DNA of 64,000 nucleotides, from the NCBI RefSeq assembly GCF_001939045.1, contig NZ_MKIM01000027.1, positions 839,304-903,303 on the forward strand, in the 5' to 3' direction. Made by a program: the position numbers and the translations under genes. Shown piece after piece: positions 1 through 9,046 of this stretch (position 1 is its first letter; each line of letters starts with the position of its first letter). Below the pieces are notes generated by a model. That model saw only the letters and a program-made list of their open reading frames with translations, had not been told where the DNA came from and did no database searches. The stretch comes from Rhizobium oryziradicis. Its GTDB lineage: Bacteria > Pseudomonadota > Alphaproteobacteria > Rhizobiales > Rhizobiaceae.

Positions 1-128
1 TTTCAGCGGCGCTGTTGCGGCCTCGATATAATTCACCATTTGCTCTGTGTCCCGCTTCCAATTTCAGCGCTTACATACCGCAGCCGAAGGGAGTTCGTCC
101 ATGGTGAACCGCAGATTGTGATGAATTC

Positions 129-1022
129 TTAACGGAAACCGGCGTTTTGCGCGGACAATTTTAGAAATTGTCGTGCCACTTCGCTCAAGCGACGCTCGCG
201 GTGACGAAGCGCTGAAAAATGACGCGAGGCGAGGCGAATCGGTGCCGCTTGCAGCTTGCCATTGTCAATCAGCGGCGCTGCGGTCGAGCGCGAAAGGGCT
301 GCCGCACAATGGCCTTGCAAAACAGCCGATAGCACTGATTCATTGGATGGCAGTGTCAAAGCAATTTTGAGCGTGTCGGATGCAATGCCAAAGGTGCGTA
401 AGGCATCTTCAAAATAAGCGCGCGTGCCAGAGCCGTGTTCGCGCATGATCCATGTCGTTGCCAGCAATGCGGCTGGCAAATCCTCATGCTGCGTCAAAAG
501 CGGATGGCCGGGGGCTGCAACAATCACCATGATGTCTTCTGCAACATGTGTGCGGGCCAGTTTATCCGAAGACACATCGGCCTCAATAAAACCCAGTTCT
601 GCAACGCCGGAAATCACCGCGTCTGCCACCGAGGTGGAATTGCCAATGGTCAGTGCCAATTCGATGTCCGGATAAAGAGCGTGAAAGCGCATCAATTGCT
701 GCGGAAGCCAATGGCTGGCCACGGTCTGGCTGGCCTGTACATTCAGCTTGCCACGTTTCAAACCGCCAAGTTCGGCCAGCATCAGGGCCGCACTGTTGGC
801 GCGTGCCACGGTGGCCTTGGCCTCATCCAGAAAAAGGCGGCCAGCCTGGGTCAATTCTATGCCCCGGCCAACCCGATCAAACAACAGCACGTCATGATTG
901 GTTTCCAGCAAGCGAATGGCAGAGCTGACGGCCGATGGCGTCAGCCCAACGGCCTCGGCCGCACGGGTAATATGCTGCCGCTCGGCCACGGCAATGAAAA
1001 TGGTCAGCTGTTCGAGGGTCAT
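129..1022 (-). CDS. LysR-family transcriptional regulator
   Basis: A 297-residue protein of standard LysR length. The N-terminal winged helix (residues about 1-60, starting MTLEQLTIF and containing AAEAVGLTPSAVSSAIRLLE) is followed by a periplasmic-binding-protein-like effector domain. I chose the ATG at 1022 over the TTG two codons upstream because LysR proteins normally begin just before the first helix. It is divergent from the YeiH-type exporter gene, the arrangement of yeiE-yeiH in enterobacteria, so it probably autoregulates and controls that exporter through the dyad at 1046-1068. The effector is unknown; sulfite or another anion is only a guess from YeiE. Confidence 0.93.
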   Translation of the reverse strand: MTLEQLTIFIAVAERQHITRAAEAVGLTPSAVSSAIRLLETNHDVLLFDRVGRGIELTQAGRLFLDEAKATVARANSAALMLAELGGLKRGKLNVQASQTVASHWLPQQLMRFHALYPDIELALTIGNSTSVADAVISGVAELGFIEADVSSDKLARTHVAEDIMVIVAAPGHPLLTQHEDLPAALLATTWIMREHGSGTRAYFEDALRTFGIASDTLKIALTLPSNESVLSAVLQGHCAAALSRSTAAPLIDNGKLQAAPIRLASRHFSALRHRERRLSEVARQFLKLSAQNAGFR

Positions 1023-1045
1023 GATCAAAAACGTGCAATTTTATT

Positions 1046-1068
1046 GCATAAATTATGACATATTATGC
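1046..1068. promoter_or_regulatory. Probable LysR operator between divergent genes
   Basis: GCATAA at 1046-1051 and its reverse complement TTATGC at 1063-1068 form a dyad in the AT-rich gap between the LysR gene and the exporter gene. The position, 24 bp upstream of the LysR start and 60 bp upstream of the exporter start, fits a LysR-type autoregulatory and activation site. Binding is inferred. Confidence 0.5.
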
Positions 1069-1127
1069 GATGGAATCAAACGAATTGCGAGAGCAAATTG
1101 GGCGCACCCATTCAAAGAGGTTCTGCC

Positions 1128-2126
1128 ATGCGCCCGTTTCACCGTCTTGTTTCACTCTATCCCGGAATTGCCCTGTCAGGCGGTGTTGCGCTTGGCGGAT
1201 ATGGCATCGCCTATCTCGTTCAACGGTTGACCGGGCAGACGCTGGTCGATGCGCTGGTCTGGTGCATTCTCTTGGGCACACTGATCAACAGTCTGTTTAG
1301 GCTCTCGCCCAAAATGCATGACGGCATTCATTTTTGCGCAAAAATCGTGCTGGAAGTGGCCATTGTGTTGCTGGGAGCATCGATCAGTCTGAGCCAGATC
1401 GCAGGCAATGGGCTGCCATTGGTTGTTGCCGTGGTTGTTGTGGTCTGTTGCGCCATCAGTTGCAGTTATCTGATTGGCAGGGCGCTTGGGTTAACCCATC
1501 CGCTGGCGCTGCTGGTGGCTTGCGGCAATTCCATCTGTGGCAATTCGGCCATCATGGCGGCGGCTCCGGTTATTGGCGCGGATTCCGATGATGTGGCCTC
1601 ATCCATTGCCTTTACCGCCGTGCTTGGCATCATCGTGGTGTTGGCTCTGCCATTCATTGCCTTTCAAACCGGCTTGAGTGATCGTCAATACGGCATGTTG
1701 GCTGGAATGACGGTTTATGCGGTGCCGCAAGTGTTGGCGGCAACGGCGTCTTTTGGCACCATGAGTTTGCAAATGGGCACGGTGGTCAAGCTGGTGCGGG
1801 TGATGATGTTGGGGCCGGTTCTGTTGCTGCTGGGCATGCAGAGCGGGCAGGGTGGCAAAGTGCGTCTCTCCCACGTTGCGCCCTGGTTCATTCTTGGCTT
1901 TCTGGCAATGCTGCTGGCACGCTCGGCTGATCTTCTGCCTCATGCTGTGCTCCTCCCATCCCAGCAAGTGTCTGGCTTTCTCACCACCTTGTCCATGGCA
2001 GCCCTTGGCCTTCAGGTGAATGTCCGCAGCGTGCTGGCATCCGGTGGCAGGGTGCTGGCCACAGGCAGCCTGTCAATTGTGGCGCTGGCCGCTATTGCCG
2101 GTACCGCAATTCATCTCATATCATAA
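1128..2126 (+). CDS. YeiH/UPF0324-family membrane exporter
   Basis: A 332-residue, almost wholly hydrophobic protein with about 9-10 predicted membrane segments. It has the family's conserved stretch CGNSICGNSAIMAAAPVIGA near residues 125-144 and is annotated in relatives as a putative sulfate exporter. Start: an ATG also exists at 1065, but the ATG at 1128 has AGAGG seven bases upstream and begins directly before the first membrane segment. The gene is divergent from the LysR regulator and its 3' end overlaps the convergent sfsA gene by 11 bp. Family membership is clear; the substrate is not established from sequence. Confidence 0.9.
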   Translation: MRPFHRLVSLYPGIALSGGVALGGYGIAYLVQRLTGQTLVDALVWCILLGTLINSLFRLSPKMHDGIHFCAKIVLEVAIVLLGASISLSQIAGNGLPLVVAVVVVVCCAISCSYLIGRALGLTHPLALLVACGNSICGNSAIMAAAPVIGADSDDVASSIAFTAVLGIIVVLALPFIAFQTGLSDRQYGMLAGMTVYAVPQVLAATASFGTMSLQMGTVVKLVRVMMLGPVLLLLGMQSGQGGKVRLSHVAPWFILGFLAMLLARSADLLPHAVLLPSQQVSGFLTTLSMAALGLQVNVRSVLASGGRVLATGSLSIVALAAIAGTAIHLIS

Positions 2127-2838
2127 GCTGGTCGTAGCTTAAATCGATGGCAACAGCTTTGTGCGGTGTAATATGAGAAGGGCTGATCGCACATTTCACC
2201 GCATAGGCCTCAACCCCTTGCGCAATGGCCGCCTGAAAAGCGCGGCCATAACCCGGATCCAGATCATCGCAAATTGCCAGTGCCTCACAATCATCGCGCT
2301 GAATGATGTAAAGCATCACGGCGCGTTTACCGCTTTGCACCAGCTTGCTCAATTCATTCAGATGCTTGGCACCGCGTGTGGTGACGCTATCGGGAAACTC
2401 GGCCAGACCTTTTGTGCGGATGAAGTGGACATTCTTGACCTCGACATAGCAATCTTGCCGGTCCGGGCCTGAGAGCAGCAGATCAATACGCGAATTTTCG
2501 CCATAGCGCTGCTCGGTGCGCAAGGCCGTGTAATCGGCGAGATCGCCCACCAATCCGGCTTGAATGGCTTCAACAGCCAGTTTGTTCGGTAAGGCCGTGT
2601 TGACGCCCACCAGCGTGTTTTCAGCCTCAATCAGCTCAAAACCATAGCGATATTTGCGGCTTGGGCTATCGTGCATCGATAGCCAGATGCGAGAGCCGGG
2701 GGCGGTGAGGCCGCGCATCGAGCCCGTGTTGGGGCAAAAGCCGGTAATCTCCTCGCCGCTATCGAGCGTCGCATCAAAAAGAAAACGTTTGTAGCGGCGA
2801 ATGAGGGTCGCCGGCACAAGCTCCGGGTTAAATTTCAT
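2116..2838 (-). CDS. sfsA: SfsA family protein
   Basis: 240 residues, close to the family norm. It has the SfsA N-terminal OB-like region (KRYKRFL-type stretch at residues 14-21, then GFCPNTGSMRGL at 33-44) and the nuclease-like C-terminal core with DCYVEVKNV and FPDSVTTRGAKHL. SfsA proteins are conserved but their biochemical role (DNA binding, possible nuclease) is unsettled; the name comes from stimulation of maltose metabolism in E. coli. The gene starts five bases downstream of the phaC stop codon, so the two are probably cotranscribed in the order phaC-sfsA. Confidence 0.93.
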   Translation of the reverse strand: MKFNPELVPATLIRRYKRFLFDATLDSGEEITGFCPNTGSMRGLTAPGSRIWLSMHDSPSRKYRYGFELIEAENTLVGVNTALPNKLAVEAIQAGLVGDLADYTALRTEQRYGENSRIDLLLSGPDRQDCYVEVKNVHFIRTKGLAEFPDSVTTRGAKHLNELSKLVQSGKRAVMLYIIQRDDCEALAICDDLDPGYGRAFQAAIAQGVEAYAVKCAISPSHITPHKAVAIDLSYDQLMI

Positions 2839-2843
2839 CGCTG

Positions 2844-4733
2844 CTAAACACGCTCCAACACATAGGTGCCGGGCGCATCGGCAATGGCGTTCAGGGCCAC
2901 GCCACCGGGCTTGCGCGCGGGCGTGCGCCGCTTGTCGAGGCTTTCAATCCAGCGCTGCCAATGGGGCCACCATGATCCAGGGTTTTCCTCTGCGGTTGCC
3001 ACCCAGTCGTCAAAGTTCTCGGCCTTGAAATCGCCTGCCTGCTGAGTGTTCGTCCAATATTGATATTTCATTTTGTCGGGTGGATTGACAACGCCGGCAA
3101 TATGGCCGGAACCGCTCATGACATAGGTGACAGGACCGCCAAAGCAGCCAGAGCCAACAAACACCGATTTGGCCGGTGCAATATGGTCTTCCTTGGTGGC
3201 CAGATTGTAGATCGGCACTTTCACGTCTTTCAGCGACAGGGTTTTGCCATCCAGTTCCATCCGGTCTTTGGCCAGATTGTTTTCCAGATAGCAATTGCGC
3301 AAATAAAACGAATGATTGGCGGCCCCCATGCGGGTCGAATCGGCATTCCAGAACAGCAGATCAAAGGCGGTGGGGTCTTGGCCCTTGAGGTAATTGTTGA
3401 CGAAATAGGGCCAGATCAATTCCGATGAGCGCAGCATATTGAAGGCTGTCGCCATTTTTGAGCCATCAAGATAGCCTTTGATGCGCATGCGCTCTTCCAG
3501 ATTGCGCACCTGCTCTTCATCAACAAACACTTTGAGATCGCCCGCATAGGTGAAATCCACCTGCGTGGTAAACAGGGTGGCGCTGGCAATGCGCTTGTCG
3601 CCGTCCTTGGCGTGCAGTGCCATGGCGGCAGACAACAGCGTGCCGCCGACGCAATAACCAATGGCGTTGACCTTTTTCTCGCCCGTCGATTTCTCCACCG
3701 CATCCAGTGCAAAATCGACGCCTTCGCGGATGTAGGACAGCCAGTCCTTATCGGCGTGGCGTTCATCCGGGTTGACCCATGAGATGACAAAGACGGTATG
3801 CCCCTGATCAACACACCATTTGATAAAGCTCTTTTGCGGATTAAGATCGAGAATATAGAATTTATTGATCCACGGCGGGCAAATCAAAAGCGGCCTTTTC
3901 AACACTTTCTCGGTTGTTGGCTCATATTGCAGCACCTCGCAAACGTCGCTGCGGGCAATCACCTTGCCCGGCGTCAGGGCCATGTTCTGGCCCAATGCAA
4001 ATTTGCTGGTGTCGGTTTGGCGCAGTTTCAAATCACCTTTGCCAGCGGCCACATCTTCGGCAAACATCCTCATGCCCTTGGCGAGGTTGGCACCATGGGT
4101 GGCAATGGTTTCGCGATAAAGCTGCGGATTGGTCATGATGAAATTGGCAGGTGACAAGGCTGCCGTCATCTGCCGCATGTAAAAAGCGGCTTTGTGGCGG
4201 GTGTGCTCATCCAGACCTTCGGTGTTTTCCACCAGTTTTTCTGCCCAGTCGGACACCACCAGATAGGCCTGACGCAGAAAATCGAAGAAGGGATTGCGCT
4301 GCCAATCGGCATCAGAGAAGCGCTTGTCCTTAACGGGCTCTGGCGCGGGTGCGTTGACGCTTGCGGAAAGCTTGTTCAAGCTTTTCATCCACACACCAAA
4401 CAGCGATGACATCAGATGGGTTTGGGCTTCAAGATTGCGCTTCGGGTCGCCCATCCAATATTCGCTGATGCTGGATAGCGTCTTGATCATCTCCACGGCA
4501 GGTTCAGATCCGGTATCGGTGATTTCACCCTTTTCGCGTGGTGCTATCCATGTGGATGCCGCTTTTCCAAGGCTTTCCAGCGCTCTGGCAAAGTTGACTG
4601 CCAAGGCCTCCGGATCTTTGACAATGTAGGGATCGACCAGACTGGGATCAAAACCGGGAATGTCAAAACCGCTGCGCTCTTGCTCGGTCCGGGCATCGCC
4701 TGTCTTGCCGTCGCTCTTTGATGCTGTGGTCAA
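2844..4733 (-). CDS. phaC: Class I poly(3-hydroxyalkanoate) synthase
   Basis: 629 residues, class I length. It polymerises (R)-3-hydroxyacyl-CoA into PHA storage granules. The PhaC nucleophile box GYCVGG places the catalytic cysteine at residue 361; the aspartate lies in KEDHIAP (D516) and the histidine in GSGHIAG (H544), completing an alpha/beta-hydrolase triad. The N-terminal PhaC domain and the WNADSTRMG region are typical. The N-terminus begins with a charged, poorly conserved 30-residue tail. It is followed at five bases by sfsA on the same strand; phaA and phaB are not in the window. Confidence 0.97.
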   Translation of the reverse strand: MTTASKSDGKTGDARTEQERSGFDIPGFDPSLVDPYIVKDPEALAVNFARALESLGKAASTWIAPREKGEITDTGSEPAVEMIKTLSSISEYWMGDPKRNLEAQTHLMSSLFGVWMKSLNKLSASVNAPAPEPVKDKRFSDADWQRNPFFDFLRQAYLVVSDWAEKLVENTEGLDEHTRHKAAFYMRQMTAALSPANFIMTNPQLYRETIATHGANLAKGMRMFAEDVAAGKGDLKLRQTDTSKFALGQNMALTPGKVIARSDVCEVLQYEPTTEKVLKRPLLICPPWINKFYILDLNPQKSFIKWCVDQGHTVFVISWVNPDERHADKDWLSYIREGVDFALDAVEKSTGEKKVNAIGYCVGGTLLSAAMALHAKDGDKRIASATLFTTQVDFTYAGDLKVFVDEEQVRNLEERMRIKGYLDGSKMATAFNMLRSSELIWPYFVNNYLKGQDPTAFDLLFWNADSTRMGAANHSFYLRNCYLENNLAKDRMELDGKTLSLKDVKVPIYNLATKEDHIAPAKSVFVGSGCFGGPVTYVMSGSGHIAGVVNPPDKMKYQYWTNTQQAGDFKAENFDDWVATAEENPGSWWPHWQRWIESLDKRRTPARKPGGVALNAIADAPGTYVLERV

Positions 4734-4875
4734 TGCCGTCTCCCCTCGGTCGCGAATGTTTTTTATAATTGCTTATCCTGCCTGATAATGACTACAAGTT
4801 CCAGACAGACGAAAATATGACGCTATGACTGGCTTGCATATTTTACAAGACTTTCATGTGTGGGTTGTGTCTGTT

Positions 4876-4975
4876 TACAGCGCCGTGCACCATAGATGGT
4901 GCATAAAGGACGCTGTAAAACTTTTAATCTGCTGCATAATTCCTTACATCGATTCCGGTGTAAGGAATTATGCAG
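4876..4975 (+). repeat. RIME-like two-palindrome intergenic repeat, copy 1
   Basis: Two adjacent palindromes: 4876-4917 (TACAGCG...CGCTGTA) and 4932-4975 (CTGCATAATTCCTTA...TAAGGAATTATGCAG), separated by a short spacer ending in TTTTAATCTG. A second, inverted copy lies at 12290-12393 with the same palindromes and spacer. The architecture (about 100 bp, two palindromes, intergenic) matches the Rhizobium intergenic mosaic elements known from Rhizobiaceae. It lies between phaC and the lipoprotein gene. Confidence 0.75.
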
Positions 4976-5028
4976 TCGGTGGTAAGCTTGGCGCTCAAGG
5001 CTGCCGTATCAGTGGGTTGGATTTGAAT

Positions 5029-5412
5029 ATGACTGCAATCGTCTCCGGGGCGGCTTATCGCCGTATATGTGCCAAGATGTGTGCCAATGTGCTGGTTGTG
5101 GCCGCAGTGGTTACTGTCGCGGGCTGCGCTGCCAGCAACACAACAAACGTGAAGCCAGCAACCATGACCGCGCCCAAAAGCGTGATTGTAACAGGGCAGG
5201 CAGAGCCTGCAGACAATTATAAAACGCCGGATGGCTATCCTGATCTTTCAAGGCCTTTGACCGCTGCCAACAAGCAGATGTCGAATGACGATGCGCAGAA
5301 GCAGGAAGATACGCTTTCCAGCCTGGCGGCAAAGCGCAAAAAAGGCCAGATCAGCGAAGCGGAATACAACAAGCGCGTGGAAGAATTCCGCAAGCTTGGC
5401 CAAACGCAGTGA
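5029..5412 (+). CDS. Small lipoprotein with SHOCT-like C-terminus
   Basis: 127 residues. A basic N-region (RR, K) and hydrophobic segment end in a lipobox VAGC with the modified cysteine near residue 34, so the mature protein is probably membrane-anchored. The last 30 residues (SSLAAKRKKGQISEAEYNKRVEEF) resemble a SHOCT short C-terminal domain. The middle is low-complexity and polar. The reading frame is open back to 4825, but that stretch includes the RIME-like repeat, so I start at 5029; the ATG at 5077 is an alternative. Function unknown. Confidence 0.7.
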   Translation: MTAIVSGAAYRRICAKMCANVLVVAAVVTVAGCAASNTTNVKPATMTAPKSVIVTGQAEPADNYKTPDGYPDLSRPLTAANKQMSNDDAQKQEDTLSSLAAKRKKGQISEAEYNKRVEEFRKLGQTQ

Positions 5413-5662
5413 CGTAAATTTTAGCGTTTGAGGCTCTTTCGAAGCGGGAAGGCCTTGCATTCCTGAAATTGTCATTGCAAATCGCAAAATGGCGTTATCG
5501 ATCATGCCGTTCGGGTTGCAATTTGCAAATAAAAGCCGCGAATCGGTGTTGAATACGCTAAAATATCATTGCTCCGAGTTGATTGATCCGTTTTCGGGGC
5601 GGCTGAATGGGTAACGGGTCATCCGCCGGGTTTTAACTGCCCGCGGTTCAACGAGGTCTGAG

Positions 5663-6880
5663 ATGGAAGAGTTTCATAAAGTTCGGCGCTTGCCGCCCTA
5701 TGTTTTCGAACAAGTCAATCGTTTGAAAGCAAGCGCGCGAGCCGGTGGCGCGGACATTATCGATCTCGGCATGGGTAATCCAGATCTTCCGACCCCGCAG
5801 AACATCGTCGACAAGCTGTGTGAAGCAGTCCAGGACCCGCGCACACACCGTTATTCGTCCTCCAAGGGCATTCCCGGTTTGCGCAAGGCGCAGGCAGCCT
5901 ATTATGCCCGCCGCTTCAACGTGAAGCTCAATCCCGACACGCAAGTGGTGGCAACCCTTGGCTCCAAGGAAGGTTTCGCCAATATGGCGCAAGCCATTAC
6001 CGCCCCCGGCGACGTGATCTTGTGTCCCGATCCAACCTATCCCATCCATGCGTTTGGCTTCCTGATGACCGGTGGGGTTATTCGCTCCATCCCGGTTGAG
6101 CCGGATGAGACATTCTTTCCGCCGCTGGAGCGCGCTGTTCGCCACTCCATTCCAAAGCCTTTGGCCTTGATCATCAACTATCCGTCCAATCCGACCGCGC
6201 GAGTGGCATCGCTGGATTTCTACAAGGATGTGATTGCCTTTGCCAAAAAGCATGAGCTGATTGTGCTCTCGGATCTGGCCTATTCGGAAATCTATTTTGA
6301 TGGCAATCCGCCACCATCGGTGCTCGAAGTGCCGGGTGCGATGGATGTGGCGGTTGAATTTACCTCGATGTCGAAAACTTTCTCCATGCCCGGCTGGCGC
6401 ATGGGCTTTGCCGTTGGCAATGAACGCTTGATCGCAGCACTTGCTCGCGTCAAATCCTACCTCGATTATGGCGCGTTTACGCCGATTCAGGTGGCGGCAA
6501 CTCATGCATTGAACGGCGATGGTACGGATGTTGCCGAAGTGCGCAATATCTACAAGCGCCGCCGCGATGTACTGGTGGAGAGCTTCGGCAAGGCAGGCTT
6601 TGAAGTGCCGCCGCCTGCGGCCACCATGTTTGCTTGGGCCAAAATTCCGGAAAAATTCCGCCATCTCGGCTCGCTGGAATTCTCCAAGCTGCTGATTGAA
6701 AAGGCTGACATCGCAGTTGCGCCCGGCATTGGTTTTGGCGAGCAGGGCGATGATTATGTCCGCATCGCGCTGGTGGAAAATGAGCATCGTATCCGCCAGG
6801 CCGCCCGCAGCCTCAAGCGTTTCATGTCGAGCGCCGATGAAACGCTGCACAATGTGATTTCGCTCAACGCCCATCGTTGA
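5663..6880 (+). CDS. Class I/II aminotransferase, AlaC-like
   Basis: 405-residue fold-type I PLP aminotransferase. Visible elements are LGMGNPDLPTP (36-45), NYPSNPTA (172-179), the PLP aspartate in SDLAYSEIYFDG (203-214) and the Schiff-base lysine in SMSKTFSMPGWRMGF (K238). Rhizobial homologues are often labelled LL-diaminopimelate aminotransferase, but similarity to E. coli AlaC suggests glutamate-pyruvate transamination. It precedes hom by 75 bp on the same strand, so it belongs to an amino-acid biosynthesis cluster. The exact substrate cannot be read from sequence. Confidence 0.92.
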   Translation: MEEFHKVRRLPPYVFEQVNRLKASARAGGADIIDLGMGNPDLPTPQNIVDKLCEAVQDPRTHRYSSSKGIPGLRKAQAAYYARRFNVKLNPDTQVVATLGSKEGFANMAQAITAPGDVILCPDPTYPIHAFGFLMTGGVIRSIPVEPDETFFPPLERAVRHSIPKPLALIINYPSNPTARVASLDFYKDVIAFAKKHELIVLSDLAYSEIYFDGNPPPSVLEVPGAMDVAVEFTSMSKTFSMPGWRMGFAVGNERLIAALARVKSYLDYGAFTPIQVAATHALNGDGTDVAEVRNIYKRRRDVLVESFGKAGFEVPPPAATMFAWAKIPEKFRHLGSLEFSKLLIEKADIAVAPGIGFGEQGDDYVRIALVENEHRIRQAARSLKRFMSSADETLHNVISLNAHR

Positions 6881-6892
6881 TTTCACCATTCA

Positions 6893-6922
6893 AAAGGGCG
6901 GTCTGTTCCGGGCCGCTCTCTT
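6893..6922 (+). terminator. Possible intergenic terminator or attenuator
   Basis: AAAGGGCGGTC (6893-6903) can pair imperfectly with GGCCGCTCTCTT (6911-6922) between the aminotransferase and hom. The T-tract is short, so it may only be a weak hairpin. Confidence 0.35.
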
Positions 6923-6955
6923 CCCAAACGTCTAAAAGCATAGCAGGTATATGTC

Positions 6956-8278
6956 ATGGCTGACGCCCTTAAGATCGGCATAGCGGGTCTCGGTACTGTT
7001 GGTGCGTCTCTGGCGCGGATTCTTCAAACACGTGCGAATGCGCTGGCTATTGCCTGCGGCAGGCCCTTGACCATCACCGCCGTTTCTGCCCGCAGCAAGG
7101 GCAAGGATCGCGGTTTCGATCTTGATGGTATTGCATGGTTTGATGATCCGATGGACATGGCCGAAAAAGCCGATATCGACGTTTTTGTTGAGCTGATCGG
7201 CGGGGCCGAAGGGGCTGCCGATCAATCGGTGCGTGCTGCTTTGTCGCGTGGTTTGCATGTGGTGACCGCCAATAAGGCCTTGCTGGCAAAGCATGGCGTG
7301 GCGCTTGCCAGAATGGCAGAAGAAAAAGGCCTCCTGCTCAATTATGAAGCTGCTGTTGCAGGCGGTATTCCCGTCATCAAGACCTTGCGTGAATCGCTGA
7401 CCGGCAATCATTTTTCGCGCCTTTACGGCATCATGAATGGCACCTGCAATTACATCCTGACAAGGATGGAAAAAGAGGGCTTGAGCTTTGCCGATTGCCT
7501 CAAAGAAGCGCAGCGCCTTGGCTATGCCGAGGCCGATCCCACCTTTGATATTGAGGGCAATGACACTGCCCACAAGCTGGCAATTTTGACCACGCTTGCC
7601 TTTGGCAGTCAGATTGCGGCCGATGAGATTTATCTCGAAGGCATCAGCAATATCTCGATTGACGATATTCAGGCCGCCCATGATCTCGGCTATCGTATCA
7701 AGCTGTTGGGCGTGGCACTCAAAACCGCAACCGGCATTGAGCAGCGCGTGCACCCCACCATGGTGCCGCTGGATTCGGTGATTGCGCAGGTGGATGGCGT
7801 GACCAATGCCGTGGCGCTGGAATCCGATATTCTGGGCGAGCTTTTGATGGTTGGTCCCGGTGCCGGTGGCAATGCCACAGCCTCTGCCGTGCTGGGTGAT
7901 ATTACCGACATTGCCAAGAGCCGTCCGGGCGCGCAGCAGGTGCCTATTCTGGGGCGTCCTGCGCATCTGCTTGAGCCCTATGCCAAGGCGGAAATGACCC
8001 GCCATGAGGGTGGCTATTTCATTCGCCTAAGCGTTGTCGATCGCGCAGGCGTTTTTGCCAGCATTGCCACGCGGATGGCGGAGAACAATATTTCGCTCGA
8101 ATCCATTGTCCAGCACGCCAAGTCGGCTGCATCCGGCGACGACACCAAAAATATCATTCTCGTCACCCATGCCACAATGGAGCACGCGGTGCGTCAGGCT
8201 GTGGCGGCCATCAAGGGCGAGGGCTATCTGCTGGGTGAACCACAGGTGATCCGCATTGAGCGCACCAAAGCGGCATAA
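6956..8278 (+). CDS. hom: Homoserine dehydrogenase
   Basis: 440 residues. It reduces aspartate semialdehyde to homoserine for threonine and methionine synthesis. The N-terminal Rossmann motif GLGTVG is at 11-16, followed by the family signature region NYEAAVAGGIPVIKTLRESL, the central catalytic domain (MNGTCNYILTRM, GYAEADPTFDIEG), and a C-terminal ACT domain from about residue 350 (RLSVVDRAGVFASIATRMAE) that likely gives threonine feedback control. Length and layout are standard. It is preceded by an aminotransferase and followed 46 bp later by a NucS-like gene. Confidence 0.97.
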   Translation: MADALKIGIAGLGTVGASLARILQTRANALAIACGRPLTITAVSARSKGKDRGFDLDGIAWFDDPMDMAEKADIDVFVELIGGAEGAADQSVRAALSRGLHVVTANKALLAKHGVALARMAEEKGLLLNYEAAVAGGIPVIKTLRESLTGNHFSRLYGIMNGTCNYILTRMEKEGLSFADCLKEAQRLGYAEADPTFDIEGNDTAHKLAILTTLAFGSQIAADEIYLEGISNISIDDIQAAHDLGYRIKLLGVALKTATGIEQRVHPTMVPLDSVIAQVDGVTNAVALESDILGELLMVGPGAGGNATASAVLGDITDIAKSRPGAQQVPILGRPAHLLEPYAKAEMTRHEGGYFIRLSVVDRAGVFASIATRMAENNISLESIVQHAKSAASGDDTKNIILVTHATMEHAVRQAVAAIKGEGYLLGEPQVIRIERTKAA

Positions 8279-8324
8279 TCGTTGTTCAGGCTGATCTCAA
8301 CTCTCTAGATTATGGGCACTGAGT

Positions 8325-9026
8325 ATGGTTCAGAGACATGTTGTGGCTTTGCAATTAGCCAATGGTCAGATGCGATTTGAACCGCTCAAAGCTTGGTTGC
8401 GGAGTAATCCCGGACAGTTGCCTGCTGGTGTCTCTACTGAAGATAAGACATCTCATCAGTTGCGTTCTATCCTGAGAAGACAGGGATGGCAGGTGGAGTT
8501 CTTACCAGAAGAAGTTCGGCTTACGAAGTCAGGGACTGTATTTTCGGAAGAGCAGATTGCCACGGCTTCCGATGACGAATCTTTTATAGAAGATGAGCGT
8601 GAAGAGGATTTTGAGACTCGGTTTTCTTTGGAGAGCCAACTCAGGGATTTTATTTCAGGAAACTTGCCAAGAATTCCAATTAATGGTCGATATTTAAAGC
8701 TCTTCGTTGATGCAAACGGTGTTGATGGGGTTGAATATCAAGTCGGTGTTGGTCGTATTGATATTCTTGCGCTTGATTCCGACGGGTCATTTTATGTTTT
8801 TGAACTGAAAAGGGCAGAGAGCTCCGATCGCGTTCTTGGGCAGCTCACTCGTTATATGGGGTGGCTTAAGAAAACCATAGCGGCTGACAGAGAGGTCTAT
8901 GGTGTGATTGTTTCGAAAGAAATAGGCTCGAACCTTCGTTATGCCGTTTCGGTTGTTCCGAATGTATTTCTCTTTGAGTATGCTATTCAATTTACCCTTA
9001 ATGAGGCACATCAATTGCCAAGTTAA
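8325..9026 (+). CDS. NucS/DUF91-like PD-(D/E)XK endonuclease-family protein
   Basis: 233 residues. The C-terminal half carries a nuclease-like core: E103 in the first helix, GRIDILALDSDG (D145), VFELKRAESS (E160, K162) and the downstream GQLTRYMGW (Q173, Y177). This is the E...D...ExK...Q/Y spacing of the NucS/DUF91 branch. The N-terminal 90 residues are acidic and unassigned. Base composition is visibly more AT-rich than hom and recJ on either side, which suggests insertion. A repair or defence nuclease role is inferred from the motif only. Confidence 0.7.
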   Translation: MVQRHVVALQLANGQMRFEPLKAWLRSNPGQLPAGVSTEDKTSHQLRSILRRQGWQVEFLPEEVRLTKSGTVFSEEQIATASDDESFIEDEREEDFETRFSLESQLRDFISGNLPRIPINGRYLKLFVDANGVDGVEYQVGVGRIDILALDSDGSFYVFELKRAESSDRVLGQLTRYMGWLKKTIAADREVYGVIVSKEIGSNLRYAVSVVPNVFLFEYAIQFTLNEAHQLPS

Positions 9027-9046
9027 TTGAAGGTCCGTTAATACTT

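Noticed and set aside
5648..6889. A 413-codon frame antisense to the aminotransferase
   Set aside because: It mirrors the coding strand of a well-supported PLP enzyme, is rich in H, C, G and R, and has no domain or ribosome site.
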